From: Streptomyces sp. PKU-EA00015
GTDB taxonomy: Bacteria > Actinomycetota > Actinomycetes > Streptomycetales > Streptomycetaceae
Assembly (NCBI RefSeq): GCF_013387495.1
Contig: NZ_JABZEE010000040.1
Coordinates: forward strand, 1 to 64,000
Reading direction: 5' to 3'
DNA length: 64,000 bases
Position 1 is the stretch's first letter. Each line of letters opens with the position of its first letter. A program made the position numbers and the translations under genes. Under the pieces are notes generated by a model. The model ran no database searches. It was given only the letters and a program-made list of their open reading frames with translations, and was not told the origin of the DNA. Shown in pieces: positions 1 through 7,904 of the stretch.

Positions 1-228
1 CCCGTCCGGCGTCGGCGCGCCGGCGCCGCCGCCCGGCGGGGCCGGAGGGCGGTCCCGCCCGGCGCGGGGGCGGGACACCGTGCCCGGCGCCGAGGCGAAG
101 CGCGTGTCGAGCGTGTCGTCCGTGCGCGTCGGGCCCGGGCCCGTGTCCGGCGCGGAGTCGTCGTAGAGCCTGCTCCACCAGTCGTCCTCGGCGGTCGGCC
201 TGCCCGGCCTCTCCCCCTGCTCGCTCAT
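1..228 (-). CDS. N-terminal part of an unknown protein (runs off the left edge)
   Basis: An ATG at 228 opens a minus-strand frame with no stop down to base 1, giving 76 residues beginning MSEQGERPGRP. The visible part is hydrophilic, with an acidic WWSRLYDD patch near residue 20 followed by a Pro/Gly/Ala-rich stretch, which looks like a disordered cytoplasmic N-terminal tail. Streptomyces membrane or regulatory proteins often start this way, but no domain is visible, so no function is proposed. The codons keep the expected GC-rich third positions. Confidence 0.5.
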   Translation of the reverse strand, partial: MSEQGERPGRPTAEDDWWSRLYDDSAPDTGPGPTRTDDTLDTRFASAPGTVSRPRAGRDRPPAPPGGGAGAPTPDG

Positions 229-339
229 GCCCTTATTGTCCACCGCAAGAGGCGGGTGAAACCGGGCCATCCAGGGATTCCCACCCGTGAAGGTGGTCCG
301 CCGGGCGGCCCAACCCCCCACGGGAAGGCCGCCCGGCGG

Positions 340-897
340 ACCGTCGCGGTCGGCGCACGGCGTATGCGCCGACCACGAGCTGGGTGACGGAGTTGCCCTT
401 GGCGTCCGTCGGTTCGGTTTTCGTCCACGAGGCGTCGCTCGGTGGCCGCCTCGGTCCACGTGTCGCCGCTGTCGTACGAGTACGACAGCTTCGCGCCGGT
501 CGGTTCACCGGGCTCGTAGCCCGCGTGACCCGTGGCGCTCAGAGCGGTGCGCAGGTCGTCGCTCGCCGCGACCGTCTTGAGGCCGTCCTCCGGGAGGCGG
601 TACCCCGGGAAGAGCAGCGGGATTCCTTGCGAGTACGCGCTCTCGTCCAGGCGGGAGCGGAACTTCCAGGTCGTCAGCAGCTGGGTCGAGCGCTTCCGGA
701 CCGCGGCGGGCTGCCCGATCTTCGCTTGGTTGAGCGACAGTTCGTACAGCGCGTCGTCCGACGGGACCTCGAAGACCCCGAACGGAAAACCAGTCTGCCC
801 TATCTCTTCCCCGTCGCGCATCAGTCGCAGGTTGCCGATGTGACCGAACGAGCCCGCCACGGCGGCGTGTTCGCTGTCCCCCACAGCGCGGGGGATG
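340..897 (-). pseudogene. Remnant of the C-terminal part of a large secreted S8 (subtilisin-like) peptidase
   Basis: The minus-strand translation contains LPEDGLKT, a TGHAGY block and a YSYDSGDTW block. I recognise these from the C-terminal beta-sandwich half of the large Streptomyces secreted S8 peptidases. The typical final segment, TDAKGNSVTQLVVGAYAV, is present but in the next frame, so there is a frameshift (probably with a small deletion) near 430-450. The upstream catalytic Asp/His/Ser domain is absent. The readable homology begins near 897, just before the next gene. Seen: the two frames and the motifs. Inferred: a decayed gene end left by deletion of the 5' two-thirds. Confidence 0.6.
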
Positions 898-972
898 ATG
901 GGCGCGGCGGGTTTGCGCCGTGGCCGTTTTCCGCCACGGAGGCGAGGAAGTGCACGTCCGGGGAGGGGCATC

Positions 973-1974
973 GTGCTGGGAGCGATAGGGCTCGACGAGA
1001 GACAGGAGACGGCCTACCGCGCGCTCGTCGCGCTCGGAGCGGCGGAGATCACCGATCTCGCACACCGTCTCGCACTGCCGGAGACGGAGACGGAGCGCAC
1101 GCTGCGGCGGCTGGAGCAGCAGGGCCTCGCGGCCCAGTCCTCCGCTCGCACCGGGCGCTGGGTGGCGGCTCCGCCGGGCGTCGCGCTCGGAGCGCTCCTG
1201 ACCCAGCAACGGCACGAGCTGGAGCAGGCGGAGCTGGCGGCGGCGCTGCTGGCGGAGGAGTACCGCGCGGAGTCGCAAGAGCCCGCCGTGCACGACCTGG
1301 TGGAGGTGGTGACGGGCGCGAGGGCTGTCACGCACCGTTTCGTCCAGTTGCAGCTGGGCGCGGCCGAGGAGGTCTGCGCGCTGGTCACGGGACGGCCGGT
1401 CGCGGTCAGCGGCATGGACAACGAGGCGGAGGAGAAGGCGGCGACGCGCGGGGTGGCGTACCGGGTGGTCGTCGAACGCGAGGTGCTGACGATGCCGGAC
1501 GGCATCACGGAGCTGACCGCCGCCCTCGGCCGCGACGAGCGGGTCCGGGTGGTGGACCGGGTGCCGACCGAGCTCGTGGTCGCGGACCGTTCGCTCGCGA
1601 TGGTGCCGCTGACCGGGCGCGGCGCGGAGCCGGCGGCGCTGGTCGTCCACGCCAGCGGCCTGCTGGAGTCGCTGACGGGCCTGTTCGAGGCGGTGTGGCG
1701 CGACGCGGTGCCGCTGCGGCTGGGCTCCGGGGACTGTTCGGTGACCGAGACCGCCGCCGGGGGACCGGATGCCACGGATCTGGAGATCCTGTCGCTGCTG
1801 CTTGCCGGGATGACGGACGCGAGCGTGGCCAAGCAGCTCGACGTGGGGCTGCGGACGGTGCAGCGCCGGGTCAAGGGCCTGATGGAACTCACCGGCGTCA
1901 CCACCCGCCTGCAGCTCGGATGGCATGCCTATGCGAAGGGGTGGGTGGCTCGCGACCTGCGGGGACGCCCCTGA
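973..1974 (+). CDS. Transcriptional regulator with TrmB-like and LuxR-like helix-turn-helix domains
   Basis: 333 residues starting at GTG 973, behind a GAGGGG ribosome site. The first 70 residues form a TrmB/MarR-like winged helix (LDERQETAYRALVALGAAEI, then LPETETERTLRRLEQQGL). The middle has a phospholipase-D-like or ligand-binding fold of the type found in Streptomyces TrmB-family regulators. The last 60 residues form a LuxR-type HTH (LEILSLLLAGMTDASVAKQL, then VGLRTVQRRVKGLM). Likely a cytoplasmic DNA-binding regulator; target and ligand are unknown. An upstream in-frame ATG at 895 would add 26 arginine-rich residues with poor codon bias and is not preferred. Confidence 0.8.
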   Translation: MLGAIGLDERQETAYRALVALGAAEITDLAHRLALPETETERTLRRLEQQGLAAQSSARTGRWVAAPPGVALGALLTQQRHELEQAELAAALLAEEYRAESQEPAVHDLVEVVTGARAVTHRFVQLQLGAAEEVCALVTGRPVAVSGMDNEAEEKAATRGVAYRVVVEREVLTMPDGITELTAALGRDERVRVVDRVPTELVVADRSLAMVPLTGRGAEPAALVVHASGLLESLTGLFEAVWRDAVPLRLGSGDCSVTETAAGGPDATDLEILSLLLAGMTDASVAKQLDVGLRTVQRRVKGLMELTGVTTRLQLGWHAYAKGWVARDLRGRP

Positions 1975-1991
1975 TCCTGCACTGTGGTCGC

Positions 1992-2474
1992 ATGGGCATG
2001 TGGCAGCTGCTGATGGTCGGCGGTGTGATGCTGCTGGGTCTTCTGGGCGTGCTGCTGCCGGGAGTGCCCGGGCGGTGGCTGGTGTGGGCCGCGGTCCTGT
2101 GGTGGGCGATGCACGAGGCGTCGGGCCCCGCGTGGGCGCTGCTGGTGGGCGCGACCGTGGTCCTGCTGATCAACCAGGTCGTCGTCTGGCTGCTGCCGCC
2201 GCGCAGGCTGAAGGGGGCGGCCATCACCCGCCGGGCGGCCCTCTACGCGGGTGTGGGGGCCCTGGTGGGCTTCGTGGTGGTGCCCGTCGTCGGGGCGGTG
2301 CCGGGGTTCATCGGCGGGATCTACGTCTGCGAGCGCCGGCGCCTGGGCGGCCACGGCCAGGCGAAGGCGTCGACGCGGTCGGCGATGCGCGCGGCCGGCA
2401 CCAGCATGCTGGTGGAGCTGTTCGGCTGCCTGCTGGTCGTGGGCGCGTGGGTGGCCGTCGTGCTGGGCGGCTGA
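1992..2474 (+). CDS. DUF456 family small membrane protein
   Basis: 160 residues with four or five hydrophobic segments: LLMVGGVMLLGLLGVLLPGV at the N-terminus, WALLVGATVVLLINQVVVWL, the Gly-rich YAGVGALVGFVVVPVVGAVPG, and a C-terminal LVELFGCLLVVGAWVAVVLGG. The GxxGxxxPGVPG loop after the first segment and the Gly-rich third segment are typical of DUF456, a family of unknown function. The start is placed at ATG 1992, 17 bases after the preceding regulator, so the two may be co-transcribed. A strong inverted repeat follows directly. Confidence 0.75.
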   Translation: MGMWQLLMVGGVMLLGLLGVLLPGVPGRWLVWAAVLWWAMHEASGPAWALLVGATVVLLINQVVVWLLPPRRLKGAAITRRAALYAGVGALVGFVVVPVVGAVPGFIGGIYVCERRRLGGHGQAKASTRSAMRAAGTSMLVELFGCLLVVGAWVAVVLGG

Positions 2475-2476
2475 CG

Positions 2477-2519
2477 CCGGTGCCGTGCCCCCGGGGGCTT
2501 GCCCGGAGCACGGCACCGG
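2477..2519. terminator. Bidirectional terminator between DUF456 gene and rsgA
   Basis: A perfect 12-bp inverted repeat (ccggtgccgtgc at 2477-2488, its complement at 2508-2519) sits between two convergent stop codons. The loop is itself GC-rich. Position and symmetry suggest it serves both genes. Confidence 0.8.
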
Positions 2520-2526
2520 TGGGGAC

Positions 2527-3630
2527 TCAGCGCAGGTTGCCGCGCTTGGCGGCCATGGCCGCCTTGCCCTGAGCGCCCTTCAGTTTCCAGTCGCGCAGCA
2601 TCTCGGCCCGCAGCCGTGCGTCCGTCTTCGCCACGATGCGCCGGTTCTCGCGGAGCAGCTTGCGGTAACTGTCGAGCCTGCGCTCCGGCAGCGTGCCGTT
2701 CTCGATCGCGGCGAGCACCGCGCAGCCCGGCTCCGCGCCGTGGGCGCAGTCGTGGAACCGGCACTGCTCCGCCAGCTCCTCGATCTCGGAGAAGACCTGC
2801 CCGACCCCGGTCTCCGCGTCCCACAGCCCTACCCCGCGTACGCCCGGGGTGTCGATGAGGACTCCCCCGCCCGGCAGGACGAGGAGGTTGCGGGTCGTCG
2901 TGGTGTGCCGGCCCTTGCCGTCGACGTCACGTGTGGCCCGCACGTCCATGACGTCCTCGCCGAGCAGGGCGTTGGCGAGCGTGGACTTGCCGGCTCCGGA
3001 GACGCCCAGCAGCACGCTGGTGCCGCCGGAGACGATCGCGCGGAACACGTCGACGCCTTCCCCGGTGGTGGAGCTGACGGGCAGCACCTGCACTCCCGGC
3101 GCCGTGGTCTCGACGTCCTGCACGAGGTAGGACAGCGTGGTGACGTCGGGCACCAGGTCGGCCTTGGTGAGGACGACGAGGGGCTGCGCACCGCTCTCCC
3201 ACGCGAGCGCGAGGAAGCGCTCGATCCGTCCGAGGTCGAGCTCGACGGCGAGCGACACGCAGATGACGGCGTGGTCGACGTTGGCGGCGAGGACCTGTCC
3301 CTCGGACCGCTCCGACGACGTGGACCGGACGAGCGCGGTACGGCGCTCCAGCACGTGGCGCGCGTACCGGGGATCGCCGTCCGTGTCGACGGCGACCCAG
3401 TCGCCCGTGCACACGACGCGCATCGGATCGCGCGGTGTCACGAACTCGGTGTCGGCCCGGACGGGGCCCACGGGGGTGACCACGTCGCACTGGCCGCGGT
3501 CGACGCGTACGACGCGGCCGGGCAGCAGCCCGCGCTCTCCGTACGGAGTGAACTCCCGCGCCCATCCGTCGTCCCAGCCGTAGGCGGCGAGGGGGTGTGC
3601 GGATGCGGCGGAGGCAGAAGAGAGATTCAA
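2527..3630 (-). CDS. rsgA: Ribosome biogenesis GTPase RsgA (circularly permuted GTPase)
   Basis: 367 residues. RsgA assists late maturation of the 30S subunit and hydrolyses GTP when bound to it. The permuted G-motif order is clear: G4 TKAD at about 155-158, P-loop GVSGAGKS at 209-216, G3 DTPG at 260-263. A C-x4-C-x-H-x5-C zinc cluster lies at about 290-303. The N-terminal part is the OB-fold. The start is taken as TTG 3630 because GAAGGG lies 6 bases upstream; there is no closer ATG or GTG in frame. A 23-codon ORF with a very strong ribosome site precedes it, suggesting regulated translation. Confidence 0.9.
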   Translation of the reverse strand: MNLSSASAASAHPLAAYGWDDGWAREFTPYGERGLLPGRVVRVDRGQCDVVTPVGPVRADTEFVTPRDPMRVVCTGDWVAVDTDGDPRYARHVLERRTALVRSTSSERSEGQVLAANVDHAVICVSLAVELDLGRIERFLALAWESGAQPLVVLTKADLVPDVTTLSYLVQDVETTAPGVQVLPVSSTTGEGVDVFRAIVSGGTSVLLGVSGAGKSTLANALLGEDVMDVRATRDVDGKGRHTTTTRNLLVLPGGGVLIDTPGVRGVGLWDAETGVGQVFSEIEELAEQCRFHDCAHGAEPGCAVLAAIENGTLPERRLDSYRKLLRENRRIVAKTDARLRAEMLRDWKLKGAQGKAAMAAKRGNLR

Positions 3631-3707
3631 GGGGAACCCTTCACAAGGGTGGCCCCGGCAGGCGCGCGTCGGCGCCAAGGCGCATGGCGCGCCAGAGGAA
3701 GGTGAGG

Positions 3708-3779
3708 TCAGCCGGAGACCACGGAGGTGGGAGAAATGGTCTTCTGGATGCGGGCAGCGCCCGTCGCCATGACAGCCAT
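3708..3779 (-). CDS. Candidate 23-residue leader peptide upstream of rsgA
   Basis: ATG 3779 to TGA 3708 encodes a 23-residue peptide starting MAVMATGAARIQ and ending TSVVSG. It has a near-perfect AGGAGGTG ribosome site (3786-3793) at 6-base spacing, far stronger than that of the downstream TTG-started rsgA. Between the two lies a GC-rich inverted repeat (ggcgcgc at 3661-3667 pairing with gcgcgcc at 3687-3693). No cysteine or rare-codon run points to a sensed amino acid. It could be a leader peptide, a coupled uORF or a free mini-protein. Confidence 0.5.
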   Translation of the reverse strand: MAVMATGAARIQKTISPTSVVSG

Positions 3780-3785
3780 CGGTCA

Positions 3786-3793
3786 CACCTCCT
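3786..3793 (-). promoter_or_regulatory. Unusually strong Shine-Dalgarno of the leader ORF
   Basis: Reads AGGAGGTG on the minus strand, an almost complete match to the anti-SD, 6 bases before ATG 3779. It is one of the best ribosome sites in the window, yet it serves only a 23-codon frame. Confidence 0.7.
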
Positions 3794-3998
3794 GGTCGTA
3801 CTCGGCTCGGAGCAGCGGCGGAAGGACCGCCGGCGCAGCAACGAACTCACCCTAACGGGAGGGCGGATCGCCGCGCCACGCATTTTCCGCGCCGGGCGGC
3901 CGGTGCCCGGACGGGGCCGTTCGGGGTGCCGGGGGTTCGCCGCGCCTCGGCGATCAGCGTGGCCCGGCGCGCCGGGGCCCCGCGGCCGACGGTCGCTC

Positions 3999-5033
3999 TC
4001 AGCCGCCGTCCGGTGGCCTGCGGGTGCGGGTCCACTCCGTCAGCTGGTCCGCCGTCCATGTGTTGATCACCCGCTCCGGCGGCACGCCGCACTCCTCGGC
4101 GCGGGAGCAGCCGATGATCTGCCAGTCCAGCTGGCCGGGTGCGTGGGCGTCGGTGTCGATCGCGAACACGGCCCCGGCGTCGAGGGCGCGGCGTAGCAGC
4201 CGCAGGGGCGGATCGCGTCGTTCCGGGCGGCTGTTGATCTCGACGGCGGTGCCGTGCTCGGCGCAGGCGGCGAAGACGCGGTCGGCGTCGAACTGCGACT
4301 CGGGCCGCGTGCCGCGCCCGCCGGTGACGAGGCGTCCGGTGCAGTGGCCGAGCACGTCGGTGAGGGGGTTCTCGATCGCGCGGAGCATGCGGCGGGTCAT
4401 GGCCGGGGCGTCCATGCGGAGTTTGGAGTGTACGGAGGCGACGACGAGGTGGAGGCGGTCGAGGAGTTCGGGATCCTGGTCGAGCGTGCCGTCGGGGAGG
4501 ATGTCGCATTCGATGCCGGTGAGCAGCCGGAAGGGTTTCCACTGCTCGTTGAGGCGCTCGATCAGGTCGAGTTGGGCGAGCAGCCGTTCGGCGCTCAGTC
4601 CGCGCGCGACCTTGAGGGTCGGCGAGTGGTCGGTGAGGACGGCCCATTCGTGGCCGAGTTCCGCCGCTGCGCGGCCCATCTCCTCGATGGGGCTGCCGCC
4701 GTCGGACCAGTCGGAGTGCAAATGGCAGTCGCCGCGCAGTGCGGCGCGCAGCCCGGCGCCGCCGTCGGCGAGCGGCGCGGCCGCCTCCTCCTCCAGGCGG
4801 CGCAGGTAGGCGGGGGTCCCGCCCGTCAGCGCCTCCTCGACGACCTGGGCCGTCTTCGGCCCGACACCCTTGATCCCGACCAGCGTCCCGGCCGCCGCCC
4901 GCCGGGCGATCTCGTCGCGGTCGAGCTCCGCGAGGGCCGCGGCGGCGGTGCGGAAGGCCCGTACGCGGTAGGTCTCGGCGCGCGTGCGCTCCAGCAGATA
5001 GGCGACTCGGTCCAGCGCTTCGACCGGTTCCAT
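3999..5033 (-). CDS. PHP-domain phosphoesterase with N-terminal Pol X-like helix-hairpin-helix domain
   Basis: 344 residues, start ATG 5033 behind GGGAGGTGCC. The N-terminal 80 residues match the 8-kDa/HhH region of family X DNA polymerases (RVAYLLERTRAETYRVRAF, then LVGIKGVGPKTAQVVEEAL). The rest is a PHP metal-dependent phosphoesterase: first metal motif HLHSDWSDGG, then LTDHSP, GIECDILPDG, ASVHS, GHCTGR and DTDAHAPGQ. The nucleotidyl-transferase palm of Pol X is missing, so this is the HhH plus PHP halves only. The metal ligands look intact. A role in DNA 3'-end or phosphate processing is inferred. Confidence 0.85.
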   Translation of the reverse strand: MEPVEALDRVAYLLERTRAETYRVRAFRTAAAALAELDRDEIARRAAAGTLVGIKGVGPKTAQVVEEALTGGTPAYLRRLEEEAAAPLADGGAGLRAALRGDCHLHSDWSDGGSPIEEMGRAAAELGHEWAVLTDHSPTLKVARGLSAERLLAQLDLIERLNEQWKPFRLLTGIECDILPDGTLDQDPELLDRLHLVVASVHSKLRMDAPAMTRRMLRAIENPLTDVLGHCTGRLVTGGRGTRPESQFDADRVFAACAEHGTAVEINSRPERRDPPLRLLRRALDAGAVFAIDTDAHAPGQLDWQIIGCSRAEECGVPPERVINTWTADQLTEWTRTRRPPDGG

Positions 5034-5395
5034 GGCACCTCCCAGGTCCCCTGCCCAGTGAACCCCGGCGCCCCGGAACAGTCCAACGGTGAACGATGAA
5101 GGCGTGAACTCACTTGCTCCTTTCAATCAACGATTCAAAGATCGATTCACCTTAAATTTTCTTGATCAACGACCGGGAACGTCTTTCTTCGGCCGTTTCA
5201 GTCCGCTACTGAACCGCTGCTCAGTGCGGCAACGGTGGTCACAACCTGCCCATGACGGGTCACAAAGGGTGACCGGTTCCGGTCGTGGCGCAAGCGATCT
5301 CGCCGGAGGTGAGCAAGACTCCGCTCCGGCTTCCCCGTCCGATTTCCGGAACCGCCAACCGATTTCCGAAACCACCACTCCAGGGAGTGTTCGAC
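5034..5395. other. Intergenic region with an AT-rich patch and spaced repeats upstream of the SSI gene
   Basis: No gene is seen here. Bases 5110-5170 are unusually AT-rich for this genome and contain CGATTCA twice (5131-5137, 5143-5149). Nearer the inhibitor gene, two 15-base copies of ccgatttccg[ga]aacc lie at 5339-5353 and 5359-5373, exactly 20 bases apart. Both are candidate regulator sites for the protease inhibitor or for the divergent PHP gene. Confidence 0.45.
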
Positions 5396-5830
5396 ATGCG
5401 GTACATCGCCAAGAGTCTCGTGCTCGCCACCACGGCGCTCGGGATCGCCGTCGCGCCCGGCACGGGCAGCGCCGGCGCGGCGCAGACCGGCGCGCAGAGC
5501 CTGTACGCGCCCTCCGCGCTGGTGCTCACCGTGACCGCCGGCGACGACGCCCTGAACGGCAGCGTGCTGCGCGCGGTCACCCTCACCTGCACGCCCAGGG
5601 CAGGCGGCACCCACCCGGCCGCCGGCAAGGCCTGCGCCGAACTGCGCGCCGAAGGAGCCCGGTTCGAGTCGGTCGTCGCCGCGGACAGCGGCGTCATGTG
5701 CACGAAGCAGTGGGACCCGGTGACGGTCACCGCGGACGGCGTGTGGAACGGCAGGCGGATCGCCTTCACGCACACCTTCGCCAACAGCTGCTTCAAGGAA
5801 GGAGCCGACGGCGTCGTCTTCGGCTTCTGA
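5396..5830 (+). CDS. Secreted subtilisin inhibitor-like protein (SSI family, I16), P1 lysine
   Basis: 144 residues: a Sec signal peptide (MRYIAKSLVLATTALGIAVA, cleavage near the AGAA/Q site around residue 29) followed by an SSI domain of about 115 residues. Four cysteines at 65, 80, 102 and 132 fit the two conserved disulfides. The reactive-site loop reads MCTK-QWDPV, placing the scissile bond after Lys104. Canonical SSI has Met there, so this member probably inhibits trypsin-like as well as subtilisin-like proteases. The start ATG 5396 has a cagggag ribosome site. A strong terminator follows. Confidence 0.92.
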   Translation: MRYIAKSLVLATTALGIAVAPGTGSAGAAQTGAQSLYAPSALVLTVTAGDDALNGSVLRAVTLTCTPRAGGTHPAAGKACAELRAEGARFESVVAADSGVMCTKQWDPVTVTADGVWNGRRIAFTHTFANSCFKEGADGVVFGF

Positions 5831-5844
5831 GCCCGTACGACGGC

Positions 5845-5880
5845 GGGGCGGCCACGGCGCGTGCGCGCCGTGGCCGCCCC
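5845..5880. terminator. Strong bidirectional terminator after the SSI gene
   Basis: A 16-bp perfect stem (ggggcggccacggcgc at 5845-5860, complement at 5865-5880) with a 4-base loop lies between two convergent genes. Confidence 0.85.
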
Positions 5881-5885
5881 CTCGT

Positions 5886-7856
5886 TCACCGCTGTCCGCC
5901 GGTCGTGCGGTGCCTCCTGCCCAGCAGTTCTGCGAGCCCCCGGCGGGTCGCCGCCACGACCACCCTGTCCTCGGGGCGCAGCACATAGCCGGGGTGCAGG
6001 TCCCAGACGAGTCCCGCGGCGCCGTCCTCGCCCGAGCGGCGGGCGGTGGCCAGATCGGCGCGCCGGTCGCCGGGAGCCGTGGCGTCCAGCGCGATCACGC
6101 GCCAGCGGCCCGGCCGGAACGCCTCGGCCACCGTCATCCCTTCGAGCCGCGACTGGCCGGCGACCTCCAGGGCGGCGAACAGCAGCACCTTGCGCTCGAC
6201 CGGGATCGCCCCGAGGATCTGACGCCCCATCATCGCTCCGGCGAAGGCCGGGGCGGCCAGGGTGGAGACGCTGCGGCTGCGGGTGAGCGCGCCCGGGTGG
6301 GCCGAGCGCAGGCTGCGGTAGACGGCGCCGGCGAACTCGTCGTCGTAGATCCGCAGGGCGACCCGCAGATCGGGTCTGGCGGAGCGTGCGTACAGGGCGG
6401 CTTCGAGGTTCGTCGTGTCGACGCTGGTGAGGGCGAGCAGGGCGTGCGCCCGATGGATCTTCGCAGCCTCCAGCACGCCCTCCTGGGTCACGTCGCCCAG
6501 CACGGTCGGCACCCGCAGGCGCCGCACCAGCGGGATGCCGCGCGCCTCGGGATCCTCCTCGACGCAGACCACGGGGATGCCGAGCTCTCTGAGCTGCATC
6601 AGCACCCTGCTGCCGATCTTCCCGAGGCCGAGCAGCACCACATGTCCCGACAGCCCGCGCGGCGGGCGGCGCAGTGCGGAGGCGGTACGGAACGTGCCGA
6701 GGGCCTCGAGCGCCGCCGCGACCGTGAGCGGGAGGAGCAGCAGTCCGGCGAAGCCGGTGAGGAGTTGGAGGACCTGGCGGTCGGGGTCCGCTCCGTGGGC
6801 GGGGTCGCCCATGCCGAACAGGTCGAGCAGGATGAGGTACATCGCATGCAGCGGATGGTCGCCGGTGGTGAGCCACGTGGCGACGCCGAGGCCGACGACG
6901 GCCGCGCCGAGCCCGGCGAGGGACCAGCGCAGCCGCCGCGAGAAGAGTTGTCCCAGTGGTGCGCCCCGGCCCGAGAAGGGCCCGGGTGCGCGGCCGGGCG
7001 CGGTGTGCGAGATGGCCTCCAGGACGACGGTGCCGCGCCCCGTGGCCTCCGCGACGCTCCGGTCGTCGGGGAGCAGCCGCGGACCGTCCTGGCCGCTGCG
7101 GTCCGAACCCTCCTCGCCCGCCGGGTCGTTGGTGGTCGACGACAGCAGCGCGAGGGTGCACAGCCCGGGGTCGGCGACCTCGCCCCGGGCGGGCGGCGTG
7201 CGTTCGACGGCCCGCAGCAGCAGGCCGTCGGCCCGTACCACCTTGCTCGTCCCGGCGATCGCGGTCGCGGCCAGCGCCGGTGCGGCGGTGTCCGCGTCCG
7301 ACAGGACGGTCGTGGAGGCGTCCAGCTTCTCGGGGTCGATCCCCGGGTCGGCCAACGCGGCGGCCTGGTCGAGGAGTTGTTCGAGGTGCTGGCCGAGTTT
7401 GCGGTTGTAGAGGCGGATCACCAGCCGCAGACGCGGGTTGAGGCGGCGGGCGGCGAGCGCGGCCCGGATGTTGGTCTCGTCGTCGTCGTGGACGAGCGCG
7501 AGGGCCGCGGCGTCGCCCACCCCGGCCTCCAGCAGCACGTCCTCGTCCAGCTGCGGGGTCTCCAGGACCCGTGGTAGGTCGGGCGGCGGGGTGTCGCCGG
7601 GCGCGACGGGCGGGGCGACCGCGCGGGTCATGGCGGCCGACACCCGCCCGAACAGCGCGGAGGCCCTCGCCCTGCCCGGCGACGACGGTTCGGAACCTCT
7701 CGGCGCTCCCGCCGCGGGCACGACGAGTGTGACCCGTTCCCGGTAGACCTCGCGCAGTTCGGCGGCGAGCCGGTGCGCCAGCGTGTCGTCGCCACACACG
7801 ATCATGTGGCCCGGCGTGACGGGCAGTTGCGTCTGCTGCGGGAAGGTGGAGGTCAC
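5886..7856 (-). CDS. Double TrkA-N (RCK) potassium-channel-like protein
   Basis: 656 residues with two NAD-binding RCK modules around a membrane segment. The first starts HMIVCGDDTLAHRLA (about 18-31), without a full GxGxxG. Hydrophobic segments lie near 312-332 and 365-387, enclosing an acidic loop. The second Rossmann fold, GHVVLLGLGKIGSRV (about 404-418), has the full GxGxxG and ends in VVCVEEDPEA. A TrkA-C-like domain with WRVIALDA and LRPEDRVVVAATRRGL closes the protein. Likely a ligand-gated K+ channel or transporter subunit. The start used is GTG 7856, with only a weak upstream GGGG. Confidence 0.8.
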   Translation of the reverse strand: MTSTFPQQTQLPVTPGHMIVCGDDTLAHRLAAELREVYRERVTLVVPAAGAPRGSEPSSPGRARASALFGRVSAAMTRAVAPPVAPGDTPPPDLPRVLETPQLDEDVLLEAGVGDAAALALVHDDDETNIRAALAARRLNPRLRLVIRLYNRKLGQHLEQLLDQAAALADPGIDPEKLDASTTVLSDADTAAPALAATAIAGTSKVVRADGLLLRAVERTPPARGEVADPGLCTLALLSSTTNDPAGEEGSDRSGQDGPRLLPDDRSVAEATGRGTVVLEAISHTAPGRAPGPFSGRGAPLGQLFSRRLRWSLAGLGAAVVGLGVATWLTTGDHPLHAMYLILLDLFGMGDPAHGADPDRQVLQLLTGFAGLLLLPLTVAAALEALGTFRTASALRRPPRGLSGHVVLLGLGKIGSRVLMQLRELGIPVVCVEEDPEARGIPLVRRLRVPTVLGDVTQEGVLEAAKIHRAHALLALTSVDTTNLEAALYARSARPDLRVALRIYDDEFAGAVYRSLRSAHPGALTRSRSVSTLAAPAFAGAMMGRQILGAIPVERKVLLFAALEVAGQSRLEGMTVAEAFRPGRWRVIALDATAPGDRRADLATARRSGEDGAAGLVWDLHPGYVLRPEDRVVVAATRRGLAELLGRRHRTTGGQR

Positions 7857-7904
7857 ACCCCATAGAGTGCCGTGCGCGTCCGGGCGGTTGCGCCGGGGGG
7901 CGGG

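Noticed and set aside
895..972. N-terminal extension of the regulator from ATG 895
   Set aside because: Arg/Gly-rich codons overlap the S8 fossil, and GTG 973 has a good GAGGGG site.
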